This document shows positions 11,532 to 22,250 of a stretch of DNA of 64,000 nt, one piece after another (within the stretch, counting starts at the first letter, position 1; every line of letters begins with the position of its first letter). The notes under the pieces were generated by a model. The model saw only the letters and a program-made list of their open reading frames with translations. It was not told the origin of the DNA and did no database searches. The stretch spans positions 346,064,302 through 346,128,301 of the forward strand of contig NC_090319.1 in the NCBI RefSeq assembly GCF_040869045.1, read 5' to 3'. The position numbers and the translations under genes are program-made. This DNA comes from Eurosta solidaginis (taxonomy: Eukaryota > Arthropoda > Insecta > Diptera > Tephritidae).

Positions 11532-11656
11532 GCCAATACGTGGTGTCTCGGCTGTTGTTGCTGGCGCTGGCCCAGCACATGCGCTCTACTTCGGTTCCTA
11601 TGAGATGACAAAAGAGCTCCTGACTAAATTTACTACCAATAATCATGTCAATTATA
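11532..11656 (+). CDS. mfrn: mitoferrin, coding exon 3
   Basis: Spliced after GCATAG and before the strong donor GTGAGT. It encodes [20 protein letters not shown], then [10 protein letters not shown] and NNHVNY. The [10 protein letters not shown] segment is membrane helix 2 of the mitochondrial carrier fold. One base (A) passes to the next exon. The intron before it is only 88 bp, while the intron after it is 3.4 kb and holds nested repeats. Confidence 0.93.
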
Positions 11657-12253
11657 GTGAGTTAAAACTCTTTATATGTATGTATCTTATGTATGAGAAG
11701 TTCCAAACCAAAGCGCATTAAATGCACCCTTAATTTTACCTAAGATATGGACGGGATTAAGCTTCACATTCCAAAATCTATGTAACAATCTTTATGAGAA
11801 GTAAGAAATCGAAAATTTAGTCCTTCTGGAACATCCAAAAAAGTATGTTTCATTGCAAAACGGAATAATTTGATATAGTTCTTACATTTTTTGAGTTAAA
11901 CATTTCTTCTTTATATAAATGAGGATTAATTGTGATGTACTGGTATACTCTCTAACGATTATTCGAGGAGTACTTAAAGAGTATTTAAGAAGTATACGAG
12001 TACGCCATAACTGATACTCATACGTTTAAATAATATGATCCAATTTAAATTGCGATGTCCTAGGCCAGGATCATCTACTCGGCATACTTCTTCAGATTTA
12101 CGGCATGGAACGTTTACGGGCGCGAATTTTCCAAAAAATCAGAAGTTGGCCCATGTACTTCATATTGGAGTACTAATATGACGAAAATGGTACACAGAAT
12201 CCACCCATTTTTCCCAGCGTCGCTGAAATAAGCCTCTCTTATTCTACAAAGAC

Positions 12254-12945
12254 GGCCGCCGTGGTATGGTGGTAGCGTGCTCCGCCCACCACATCGAAGA
12301 TCCTGGGTTTACGCACCAGGCAAAGCAACATCAAAATTTAAGGAACCAGTTTTTTCAATTAGAAGAAAGTTTTTCTAAGCGGGGTCACCCCTCGGCAGTG
12401 ATTTGCAAGCACTACGAGTGTATTTTTGCCATGAAAAACTTCTCAGTGAAAACTCAACTACCTTGTAGATGCCGTTCCGAGTCAGCATGTAGGTACTGTC
12501 CCACCAGTAGGAAAAACTAAAAGGAGCCCGACCCAAATTTGAAGAGAAGCCCGGCCCAAAATATCTTCGGAGGTTGTTGTTGTTGAAGCGATAAGGACAA
12601 TCCCCGAAGGTTTTGAGCAGTGTTATCGAATGTTCATGGTCCTTTGCCGGATGCAGATCCGGTAACAAGCACCATTAAGGTACTAGCCCGACCATCTCGG
12701 GAACTATTTAGTATGACCACATGAAACCTTATAGACCAAAACGCCCTCCCACCCCCTAGATCCATTAGGATTCGCCACGGGTAGGTAATTGCACTGGAAA
12801 CCCCTTGAAAGGGTTCGCTGCACAACCACTTGAATCAATTCGGTTTTTAGTCGCCTCTTACGACACGCGTACTTTCCGCGGGTATATTCTAAGCTCCCTA
12901 ACCCGCTGGTGATATCTTTGGAGGTTATTGCGCCTTACATTTATT
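12254..12945 (+). mobile_element. tRNA-headed SINE family A, interrupted by another SINE
   Basis: It begins GGCCGCCGTGGTATGGTGGT, with an A-box-like TGGTAGCGTGCTCC and a diverged B box (GGGTTTACGCACC). The family body follows (CTAAGCGGGGTCACCCCTCGG, GATGCCGTTCCGAGTC, GCGCCTTACATTTATT). The 3' end is split by SINE family B at 12574..12911. Other copies are at 15912..16281 (-), 29001..29367 and 40093..40312. This is a diverged copy in mfrn intron 3, and no gene product is expected. Confidence 0.85.
12574..12911 (-). mobile_element. SINE family B, inserted in SINE family A
   Basis: Read on the - strand it starts CCAGCGGGTTAGGGAGC and contains GTCGTAAGAGGCGACTAAA and GATGGTCGGGCTAG. It ends with an (AAC)n tail (TTGTTGTTGTTG on the + strand). 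It is flanked by 13-bp direct repeats ATATCTTCGGAGG and ATATCTTTGGAGG (12561..12573, 12912..12924), the target duplication inside SINE A. Copies of the same family are at 35550..35748 and 45069..45294. Confidence 0.85.
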
Positions 12946-13950
12946 GTTTTTAATCTACAAATAGTTAATACTGTTGCCATCAAAATGCAATAATTCCAAA
13001 AAATTTCGAAAAAAAACGCAATAAAAAAGTTTTTAAGACCAAACCTGTTTTAACTTCAAATCTAGTTGTTATTTGAAAATCTGCCTCATTTTAAGACTTT
13101 TTCTCATTTATCTAGGAACTTGTTAGGAGTCACTACTTGCGTTTTGGTTTGCAACACCTCATAACAACAGCTGAGTGGAATATCATTCTATCTTGGCTGC
13201 GGTTTCGAAAACGCCCTATTTCTGAATAAGTTTCAAAAACGCCCTATATCAGAATTTGGTTGAAGAACGCCAAATCTTAGATTTTTTTTTCATAAACGAT
13301 CCAGCTAATGTCAAAATGTGTTGAATTTCAGCTCAGATAGTTTTTGAAACAAATCCTGAGATAGGGCATTCTTCAACCTAATTTTGAGGTAGAGTGTTTT
13401 TGAAACAAACTCTGGAATAGGACGTTATTTAAAAGTTGTCTGAAGTCGAACAGTTTCGAAACGTCAACCGATATAGCTTGATATTCCACTCAGTAATCGA
13501 TATATGCGAATATGAAAATAGTAAACATTAGAAGCAAATTTTATTATTTTCTTTTACTATTTGCGTAAAAAAACACTTTAATGAACTCTGTAACTAAAAA
13601 ACTATGCAAATTTATCTCAAAAAAGTTTTCGAAAGATTCGAAAATATGAGAAATGTTCAAAAACTGACTTAAAATTTCGAATTTTCTGAAAATTTTTGAG
13701 TATGAAGTTTTTCAACTTCTGTCGCATTTTCGATAATTTAAGAAAAAACTTTACGGAATTCTGTAACTGAAGCCATCCGAACCCATCTTAAGCCTGTTTC
13801 CTAAAAATACGGAAATCTTAAAAATGTTAAAAGTTTGCATGACAATTTTAAGTTTTAGTTTTGGAGTTTTTTGAGTATGCAGCTTTGTATCCCAGTCAAA
13901 GTCTGATAAAGTACATGTTATAAATCGCTCAAATCTCGCATCGATTTTTT
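12946..13950. other. mfrn intron, AT-rich, no gene seen
   Basis: No coding frame of note. From 13200 to 13480 there is an imperfect inverted stretch (TTTCAAAAACGCCCTA and related words versus their complements), suggesting a decayed foldback element. Confidence 0.45.
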
Positions 13951-14926
13951 AGGGCGGGTCAAATTGTATGGGGGAAAAGAACTTCAGGTGTACATGCAGT
14001 TTCTGAATCTATGGGTCACACTGAGTAATATTGTCCATGGGACCATAGGTCTGATATGAATTTCGAGCCTCCCTAATTTTGTTAGAAAATATTTTTTTTA
14101 GAAATTTTTATTATTATTTTTGTTAGAAACTATGTTGGGCTATTTAAAAATTGAATTTGCAATATGGAAAAGTAAAATATTCGTCGATTTTTGCAACAAA
14201 TTCGTCGATTTTCCCCAAAAAGAAAAGATAAAATGCGAAAAATAGCAGGAAAGCGCCCCATAGCGACGAATATTTTACTTTTCCATATTGCAAATTCAAT
14301 TTTTAAATAGCCCAACATATTTTCTAACAAAAATAATAATAAAAACTTCTAAAAAAAAATAGTTTCTAACAAAATTAGGGAGGCTCGAAATTCATTTCAG
14401 ACCTATGGTCCCATGGACAATATTACTCAGCATGACCCATAGATTCAGAGGTAGTAGTGCAGTTTACGGTACCCACCCTAAAGTTGGACCAAGATTTTCG
14501 AGTGAGGTATCAAAGACGCGTATTAATGTCGAGAACAATAAGGCGGAAAAGAAAAATTGTATCTCTCTCCGGAGATATTTGCAGTTAAAGTTGGCGATTT
14601 TCATGTGGTTGTTGTGGTTGTACCTTCCCACAAAAAAAATTGTGCATCACCGTGGCAGTAGCCAGAAAGGTATTCTGCGCAAAAATACTATGGATCCCAC
14701 CCCGGTTTCGGAGGGACCCGCGGGTCTTTTTTCGGCTTTTCGTTAATATCTTTTGAACGGGTAAAAAAGTTAACTTCCGCTTTCGGATTCTTGATCTAGA
14801 CGTGAATACGCGTCTTTTGATACCTCACTCGAAAATTTTGGCCCAAATTTCGGTGGGTACCGTAAACTGCACTATTACCGATTCAGAAACTGGATGTGCC
14901 TTTTCAACAATAAATTTGACCCATCC
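13951..14926. mobile_element. Foldback element, TA-flanked, with nested MITE
   Basis: The termini GGGCGGGTCAAATTGTATGG (left, from about 13952) and AATTTGACCCATCC (right) are inverted, and each is flanked by TA. The arms stay complementary inward, for example ATGGGTCACACTGAGTAAT against ATTACTCAGCATGACCCAT, around a centre near 14215. The right arm is split by the element 14450..14879. It lies within mfrn intron 3. Confidence 0.85.
14450..14879. mobile_element. MITE with 8-bp target duplication, nested in a foldback arm
   Basis: The inverted ends GGTAGTAGTGCAGTTTACGG and CCGTAAACTGCACTATTACC are flanked by the perfect 8-bp duplication GATTCAGA (14442..14449, 14880..14887). An 8-bp duplication fits the hAT superfamily, among others. 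The interior words GCAGAAAGGT-like, TTTCGGCTTTT and CGCTTTCGGATTC, plus the arm word ACGCGTCTTTTGATACC, recur in the element at 27931..28392, so the two are relatives. Confidence 0.88.
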
Positions 14927-15068
14927 TAGTATGCATAGTTTTAATTTTAAAAAATTGGTGTTAATTTTAACTGCTATTTTCTATAAGCGGCTGTACATAT
15001 GTATGTAAACTCATATTTTTATACTGCTAACAAAATATATTTTTTTATTTGACGCTTCGCCCTCTTAG

Positions 15069-15304
15069 TGGCCTCTGGCGCTGTAGCGACACTCATACAC
15101 GATGCTGTATCGAATCCCACAGAAGTGATAAAACAACGTATGCAAATGTATAATTCAAAATATAAAACTGTTATTGGTTGTATGAAGGATGTATATCGGA
15201 CTGAAGGCATTCATGCGTTCTACCGATCTTACTCAACGCAACTGGTGATGAATATACCATATCAGACAATACATTTTGCGACGTATGAATTTTTTCAGAA
15301 TATG
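15069..15304 (+). CDS. mfrn: mitoferrin, coding exon 4
   Basis: Preceded by CCTCTTAG and followed by GTATGA. It encodes [20 protein letters not shown] and continues KQRMQMYN, then [19 protein letters not shown] and [18 protein letters not shown] is the second of the three carrier signature motifs (P-x-[DE]-x-x-[KR]). NIPYQTIHF is the strongly conserved even-numbered helix segment of mitoferrins. Length 236 = 2 + 78 codons, so the phase fits both neighbours. Confidence 0.96.
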
Positions 15305-15363
15305 GTATGAAAAATTACAATTAAAATATTTTACTAAATAAAGTTTAAACATATTTTTAATAG

Positions 15364-15525
15364 TTGAATGACGAACGAGGATATAATCCTATGGTTCATA
15401 TGGTTGCTGGTGGTGCTGCCGGTGGAAGCGCGGCTGCTTTTACAACGCCATTGGATGTTGTGAAAACATTATTAAACACACAAGAAAATGGCCATACAAA
15501 AGGCATGGTGGAAGCAATTCGACAG
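15364..15525 (+). CDS. mfrn: mitoferrin, coding exon 5
   Basis: Spliced after TTTAATAG, with donor CAG/GTAAGG. Exactly 54 codons, phase 0 on both sides. It encodes [19 protein letters not shown] and [27 protein letters not shown] is the third carrier signature, and LLNTQE is typical of mitoferrins. The preceding intron is only 59 bp. The following one is 5.3 kb and is loaded with mobile elements (LINE, hAT, SINE and MITE). Confidence 0.96.
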
Positions 15526-15759
15526 GTAAGGAAGTACAGAGTGTACGTAAATATTTGTTTTAGATACACATCTATGATTTGGGTATTGTTTGAAAAATAG
15601 CATCTAAAATATTTGCTCTTTATACAATATACAATCATAACGAAAATAGTAGCCAAAACTACACTGTACAGCACCCGGCTGGTTATTGCATCAAACCAAT
15701 TTATTTAATTTATATTTAAAAATAAAAATGAAGAGGCAAAAGTTTAAAATCATTTATTT

Positions 15760-15901
15760 TAACCTTACTTAACTGGCGCCTAGACGTTTAAACTGCTGTG
15801 GCCGTTCAATAAGGCGCGCCAGTTTCTTCTTCGTTTGGTTAACTGGCGCCAATTGGTCACACCCAGGGAATGTAAATCGTTTTCCACCTGATCCTCCCGA
15901 C
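15760..15901 (-). mobile_element. RTE-like LINE, 3' end fragment (first part)
   Basis: The - strand reads CCAGGTGGAAAACGATTTAC, GTGTGACCAATTGGCG and a 3' tail like GCGCCAGTTAAGTAAGG. This matches the 3' end of the LINE at 35350..37725. The fragment continues at 18752..18815 after a 2.84-kb insertion. It sits in mfrn intron 5. Confidence 0.8.
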
Positions 15902-18743
15902 TAGAGATATAAATAAATAAAAAATAAATGTAAGGCGCGATAACCTCCGAAGAGATCTAAGGCCGAGCTTCTCTTCCAATTTGCGTCGTGCTCCTCTTGA
16001 TTTTCCCTACAAATTGGCCGGACGGGACCTACATGTTTTATGCCGACTCCGAACGGCATCTGCAAGGCAGATGAGTTTTCACTGAGAGATTTTCATGGCA
16101 GAAATACACCCGGAGCGCTTGCCAAACACTGCCGAGGGGCGACCCCGCTTAGAAAAATTTTCTTCTAATTGAAAAACCTTATTTCTAAAATTTTTTTTGA
16201 TATTGCTTTGCCAGGGAGTTGAACCCAGGGCATACGGTGTGATAGGCGGAGCACGCTACCATCACACCACGGTGGCCGCCAACTAGAGATATACCCCGCC
16301 GATAAACGCCGCCGCCGCCGCCGCCGATTAGCGACGTTTTTCGCACGCCGCCGCCGAATGTCAAAAATATCGGCGCTGCGGCGGCGTTCGGCGCGTTACT
16401 ATATTTTCTACTCTTTTAAGACTGTCTAGGCATTTACTGTTCATCTCGAAAATTGGTCCGATATGGTCGAAAGGCGTATCAAGGGATGCGCATCACTGCC
16501 GGTTATAAAAATCCAATTGCGAAATTTAACACTTTCTAACCGTTCAAAAGTTATTTGAGAAAACAGGCGCTTTCAAAGCCAGCTTAACACGGATTTCGCA
16601 TCACCGAATTCACCAAGTTATTAAAACAAAACACTTAAAAAAAAATTATATAATAAATTTAAATGCTCACTTCGCATAATTTTTTCAAAAATTGATAAAG
16701 TACAATGAATTTAAATAAAGTGCCCCAAGTCCTCAAGTTGTTAAAAAAGCAAGTTACCCGAAAAAGGTGCCGAATTGTATTTCTCGATTGACTGAAAGAA
16801 TAAGCGAAATCAGTGATGCAAAATCCTTTAGTAGGCTCCAGTGGTTTAAATTCTCCTTAGAAATGATTCTCAGGTCACACTTAAGTTGCATATGTCTTCA
16901 ACACGTATGAGAAGGGTTTGAAAAATCAATTTATTTGCTGAACTATAAAATAGCGTCTGAAATCTTATTTTTTATTTTAACACTTCATCATTCAACACCC
17001 AAGTCTCTTGGTTTGACATTTCCTAAAGTTGGCGGCCCTATCCCCAACTAGTCCCTTGGAGTGAATCACATTGGATACCTATCAACCATGTTTAAATATG
17101 ACCAACACGTGACGGCTTCTGTTACAAATGTGAATATGTAGGCACATTTTTTAACCATGTCCAAATGAACGGGTTAAAAACGTAGGGGATAGTCGAACTA
17201 GTCTGAAAACTAAAGGCGGTCATCCATAATGAGCTCTTATATCATAAGGCCGGAAACGAAGAGTATTGAGGTCAATATATCGAACACAATCGTCTGCAAC
17301 TTTTGGTCTATATTTTAAAACATTTATCCACGGTCCTTGTAAAGTTTAAATTATGTAGATGTCCACCATCACACATGAGTTACGCAATGATATCCACTTA
17401 GACTGCTCATGGTTTCGAAGGCGGCATCCTTGGCCGAATAGTTACTCCCTAACGTTACAATGTGTTTTTTTGGTGTAGCTGGGAAGCATAGCGCGACAAA
17501 ACCATCCATCAGAAAGTCTTCGGAGCTACACCTAAACTGTTGAGTTCGAATTTTCAACCATGAGACATATGTATTTATTTATTACTACAAGGGTTAATGC
17601 ACAATCATGCTTCCTGTATTTATTGACATTTGCATTATCTCTATTCCTTTTTGTACTCAATTCTTGCTTACATTCTGGCATACAGTCCATTTTTCTTATA
17701 TATACCGCTCGCTATCGAATAATTGTTTTGCTAATACTTGCCAATATTTTTGAGTACAATCATTTCAATTAATAAAGTTATTTGTTGTTAAGAATTAAAG
17801 TATTCTCGAGTGTTGATTCATTTCAATTTGGAAACCGCCGCATCAGAGCAGCAGAAGCATTTCTTGCCGTACTGACAACCCGCTACAGGTATTAGCCGCA
17901 AAAGGTAAATCTACAAGAGAAGGTAATAATCCGCAACATAGACCTTCTAGGAAAGTAACGTCGATGAAGGTATCAGTTCGAAGTCGCAGTCCTATGGATT
18001 CTGCTGGCATATAGTATAAGGGCCAGGATGCGTAGTATCGACTGGTGGTCGGGATTGCTACTATTCGCACGTCGGGAATTGTAGCTCTTAAAAACAGCCA
18101 AAAAATCTGAAGGCGCCCCTTGGCGCGATCAACAATAAGCCCGCATTGATGCTAATCGTTAAAACGGTGCCACGAGAGTCATGACTATTAGTAGATAATT
18201 TATAGCAACCGTAAGTCGCCTTTGTGCGTGACCAGCATGTAGCCACAAATGATTTAAAGAAATCGTGCCGACGACGGATATTAGAGTTAGCCCAGAACAT
18301 ATCCTTCGGTGAAACTGCGCTAAAAAAGTGTGACCATTTAAAGTATTTCTCGCTCTTTCCGCAAGGAGCTACTCCCGAAATTTTTTGAACGATCCACGAG
18401 ATTTTGAGCCAAAACCCGCGGATCTTTCCGAAACGTCAATTTCCTTAAATACATATAAACAAAACCTTTCCCAATATTATTTTTTTTTATTTTCGCTTTA
18501 CAAGCCTCCCAGATCTTCATCCACAAGTAAATGATATTGTTCCAGATCGTCAAACATACCATTGACGTCAGCAGTATGTTTCCATATTCATTAGTTGAGG
18601 ACAATGTGATACTTTGAAGTACAACGATTCGATTCAGAGGTTTACGCCGATCACTTTGTCGGCGCGCCGGCCACGCCGCCCCCGCCGGTATATAATAGAG
18701 CCTACGCCACCGCCGCCGATTAAGTGACCGGCGTAAACCTCTA
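15902..18743. mobile_element. hAT-type element with GC-rich subterminal repeats
   Basis: The left end TAGAGATATACCCCGCCG and the right end, inverted, TAGAGGTTTACGCCGG form terminal inverted repeats of the TAGNG type. The element is flanked by the exact 8-bp duplication CTCCCGAC (15894..15901, 18744..18751) and splits a LINE 3' end. Next to both ends lie striking GCC repeats (16298..16395 and about 18645..18735), the only GC-rich stretches nearby. Between them, 16400..18640 is AT-rich, with no recognisable transposase, so it is non-autonomous or too decayed. A SINE (15912..16281) has inserted near the left tip. Confidence 0.8.
15912..16281 (-). mobile_element. SINE family A, full length
   Basis: Reading on the - strand: GGCGGCCACCGTGGTGTGAT, an A-box-like GATGGTAGCGTGCTCC, a B box GGGTTCAACTCCC, the common body, and an A-rich tail (TTATTTTTTATTTATT on the + strand). 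It is flanked by the 12-bp duplication ACTAGAGATATA (15900..15911, 16282..16293), which overlaps the tip of the hAT element. The SINE therefore arrived after the hAT element. Confidence 0.93.
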
Positions 18744-18751
18744 CTCCCGAC

Positions 18752-18815
18752 CATAGGCGGTTTCCGATAAAATTATTTCTTAGCCGGAGCATCATCATTC
18801 ATTTGCGTTCATTAA
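18752..18815 (-). mobile_element. RTE-like LINE 3' fragment (second part)
   Basis: CATAGGCGGTTTCCGATAAA and TTTCTTAGCCGGAGCATCAT continue the LINE fragment of 15760..15901. The same order is seen uninterrupted at 35160..35230. The split is caused by the hAT insertion. Confidence 0.75.
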
Positions 18816-19675
18816 TTTAAAATATACAAAAGGTTCATTTTCAAACTTTGAAAGCCTATAACTAGATTTTTTAAGCCAACTTCGAAAAGCGGAAAAACTG
18901 ATTTTTTGCTATGTTGATTTGGCTCAATACACAGAAAATTTTAACTTCCCATATAGTGTTATTAAAAAATTGGATCAGTTATTAATTTTAGAAAAAAGCG
19001 GTAATGAATGTTTAACGAAAGATATGTATGTAGGAGAGTTTCAAACGCGTTTTCAAAAACTCGAAGTGTTTTAAAATTTTCTTGAAAATTTCTTAGTTTT
19101 TAAATAGAATTTTAATGAATACTTAACGAAAACTATCCAAACCAATTTCAAAAACGTTCTCGAAAATTTTAAAAAATTATAGAAGTGATTAGAAAATCTT
19201 AATGAAAATTGCGAAGTTTCTACTTAAATTTTCTGAAAATGTTTGAGTACAAAGTACGAATTTGAAGTATTTTAAATTTTCACATTAATTTATGAAAATT
19301 TTTTCGGAAGACTCAGATTTTCTTTCGTATAAAAAATCGAATCTTCATTTTTGCTGGGTATTGGACCAAAGAAACCTTATTGTGGAAATCCAAAAAAAAA
19401 AAATTCGTTTCCTCGAATACCCGACGGATTATTGCACACTGTAAAAATTTAGTTTGGTTTATAAGTCTCTTATAGTTGAAAATTTATTTGAAAAATTATA
19501 GCCCTTTCGAAACAAAAATTGTCGAAAGTCAATGCGATATTTCAAATTTCAAGTTTTACTTATTGGATTGAATTACAAAAACTGCATTCTCAGAAAGTTT
19601 TGAAAATGGATGATAAATGATAACATTTGTTAATCAAGTTGTATGCTGTTTTTGGACTCTCAGGAGTAAACATTA
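18816..19675. other. mfrn intron, no gene seen
   Basis: AT-rich DNA with many TTTCGAAAA-type words. There is no coding signal and no clear repeat boundary. Confidence 0.45.
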
Positions 19676-19998
19676 GACTGGGTCGATTTGTATGGAGGAA
19701 AGTTAGATAGGATTTGGGCTCACGAAAAAAGTTCCACTACGCATACCCAAAAAAATTATTTTCGAGCATGCGAAATTTCATATTTTTAACTTTTTTTCGA
19801 CTTTCATTTTTAAGGTTTTTTTCATGACCTATTAAACAATTTTAATATGCAAAAAAAATATGAAAAAAAGTCAAAAAAATGAAATTTCGCAGGCTCGAAA
19901 ATTATTTTTTTGGGTATGTGTATTGGAACTTTTTTTCCTGAGCCCAAATCCTATCGAAAAATCGATGGCGCGATATCGGTTAATAAATCGACCCAGTC
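19676..19998. mobile_element. Foldback MITE, TA-flanked
   Basis: The ends GACTGGGTCGATTTGTATGG and TAAATCGACCCAGTC are inverted and flanked by TA. The arms share TTTTTTTGGGTATG/CATACCCAAAAAAA and CGAAATTTCAT, meeting near 19835. It is closely related to 23513..23906. Confidence 0.88.
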
Positions 19999-20279
19999 TA
20001 GTAAACATTCTTAATCTGATTAGTTTTCGAAACAAAAAAACGTTACAAATTTCGGTTTTTTTAATTGATTTCAATGGTAGGGACTCTGAGATCCACATAT
20101 ACCAGGATATATTCCAACAGTATTCAATAAAATCGTATGTAAAATATTTCAATATATGGCTTGCCGTCATCTTTTTTCAAGTTGCTCCACCAACACACAG
20201 GTAATACACTAAGGCCAGAACCATGTGCGTAGGTTTCTGTGTAATTGAGGTTATTTTATATTTAGATATATTCTGATTT

Positions 20280-20460
20280 CATGGTTTACTCCAAGTACAA
20301 TAAATTTTTTAGTTTTTTAAATGTTTTTAATTTAATTTTTTGTCACTTCTATTCCCACACTATCCGCCATTTTGTTCTCTACCGCATGAATAGCGTCCTT
20401 TTATAGCACGCGGTTGAGTTGTGGGGAAAAACGAACTTGACGCGACGACGTTACAAAAGG
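20280..20460 (+). repeat. Dispersed repeat shared with 58805..58970
   Basis: Common words include CATTTTGTTCTC, ACCGCATG, CGGTTGAG and CGCGACGACGTTACAAA, in the same order and orientation in both places. No coding frame is seen and the family was not recognised. Confidence 0.7.
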
Positions 20461-20865
20461 AAGTGCTTTACAAATTTCGATATCATAGACATCAGTAGTC
20501 CGAAATATGTAATTCGATATCGAATAAAAGAGCATGTTCAAGTTTGTAAAGTATTTTAAAATAGTTTTTAATTTTTTTATTAGTTTTTTATTAACCCAAA
20601 AACTGCAGATACCAGCCCTTTTTCTTTATTACCATTGGAAATGATTCCTTTGAGTGTTACTTTCGAACAATTTTGCGTTTTTTGTTTAAATTTCGATTTT
20701 GATTAAGGCTCGTCGTTCTGAAACAAGTAACTTCCTACGTTTTCGAAAAATTTCGAAGATCTATTTTATTACCAATTACAGGCGTTCTTTTAGCTATATT
20801 TTCCAAAGAAATCATACTTTACAAACTCATGTAGTCATAGTAATTGATTGTTCTTTTGGTTTCAG

Positions 20866-21336
20866 ATTTACAGTGTAGCTGGCGTTAAAGGCTTTTTCCG
20901 TGGTATGTTAGCACGTGTGTTGTACGCAATGCCAGCCACAGCAATTTGTTGGTCAACATATGAATTCTTTAAATTCTATTTGGCTGGTTCAAATCATAGT
21001 ACGTACAAATCATCGATAACAGGAAAGAATGCGTTGCAACGGCGAGATGAAACACCCGAAAAAACTGCGTATGTGCTACCAATAACAACAACAGTCAGTA
21101 AAACTTCAGAAGAAGTAGCGAACCAAACATCAACAAGCAGTGGTGCCGCTTCTTCATCAAGCTCAGGTTCAGGTGGAGCGACAGGTGGCAGTAGTGGTCC
21201 ATCTTCAGTAGGTGCAACAGCAATTAAAAGTGTATGTGAACTGCCTAGTAATGTGACAACATCTGCATTGAATTTGCATACGAGGCATACGGAAAGCGCC
21301 GCGAGACCATTTGAACATAGATACCGAAGTCCATAA
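20866..21336 (+). CDS. mfrn: mitoferrin, last coding exon
   Basis: Preceded by CTTTTGGTTTCAG, phase 0, ending in TAA at 21336. It encodes the last carrier helices (GFFRGMLARVLYAMPATAIC, WSTYEFFKFYL) and then a hydrophilic tail of about 105 residues. The tail is rich in Ser, Thr, Gly and Ala and ends HRYRSP. Such a long C-terminal tail after the carrier fold is also known in Drosophila mitoferrin (KSSITG and CELP blocks are visible here). It is probably not needed for the membrane fold. A reading frame opens slightly upstream at 20848, but that stretch is intron. Confidence 0.95.
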   Translation: MYSVAGVKGFFRGMLARVLYAMPATAICWSTYEFFKFYLAGSNHSTYKSSITGKNALQRRDETPEKTAYVLPITTTVSKTSEEVANQTSTSSGAASSSSSGSGGATGGSSGPSSVGATAIKSVCELPSNVTTSALNLHTRHTESAARPFEHRYRSP

Positions 21337-22250
21337 TTGCATGAGAGTGGTTCAATTTAATTACAAAAACATGAGTTAGAAAGAGGGGGAGCATACGAAA
21401 AATATATATATATATGTACAAAAAAAAAAAAAAGCAAGAAGAAAAATGCACAGTAAACGAATTCAACGGCCAGCGATGCACATTACATCTATACAAGAAA
21501 CTGTGGCGTTGCTGTGTATTTTTAAGTGTATTTTTTTTTGTCACAGGCGTGGTCAGTGATGGTAGGGGTGATATACGATTGCGCAGCGTCGACGTGGACC
21601 GTCACACTGTGGCTCACCCCTGCATGCGTGCCCCACACGAAGAAGACTTAAGATTGATTGCTCAAAGATGAAGACATTAAAAGGCAAATTTTTTTTTTTA
21701 TTTCTGTTGAAGAATGTGATTTATTTACTTTTGTGGTATTTTGTATATACCCACCTCCAGCCTGTTGATACTCACCATACAAAGAGAAATCTCAAGGAAG
21801 AAATATGTATGCAAAAATATTAAACTTAAAACAAGCATCATTAAAAGTGAAAAGTGAATAAAAAAAATACATATATATATGTGCATAAGTAAACAACAAT
21901 GGAATATGCCACGAAAGCGTACCAGTGCTAAAAATAAACGAAAACAGAATAGAAAATAATTTGCCATCTTAAAATCAAATTATCCTTTTACATAGTATTA
22001 TGTTGTAAATAAATTTATGTATGCATGTCTTTGTCTTCACAACAAGCGAATAGTCACTTTCTAATATGCCACGCTTTTCCCCCTCCTATCTCTCTACTGT
22101 GAATTTCGAACGAAGTGAAAGTTCTTGTTTGTAAAAATAAAATAAACATTAAAAAAAAAAAACAATAATCAATTTGAATAGTGAAACCCCAATTCGAAAA
22201 ATATATACGTGTTTAAAAAATACTGTACACAATAAAGTCTTTACAAAAGA
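21337..22250 (+). other. mfrn: mfrn 3' untranslated region with poly(A) signals
   Basis: AT-rich DNA follows the mfrn stop. AATAAA hexamers occur at about 22136 and 22141 and at 22231..22236, the last followed by a T/A-rich run. Which one is used cannot be told from sequence. Short frames here on both strands look spurious. Confidence 0.55.

Noticed and set aside
12266..12520. tRNA-like head and 84-codon frame
   Set aside because: The head belongs to a SINE with A- and B-box-like words. There is no cloverleaf, and the frame recurs in other SINE copies.
21245..21671. Frames on both strands just after the mfrn stop
   Set aside because: They lie in the 3' untranslated region and last exon, with low-complexity stretches and no recognised domain.
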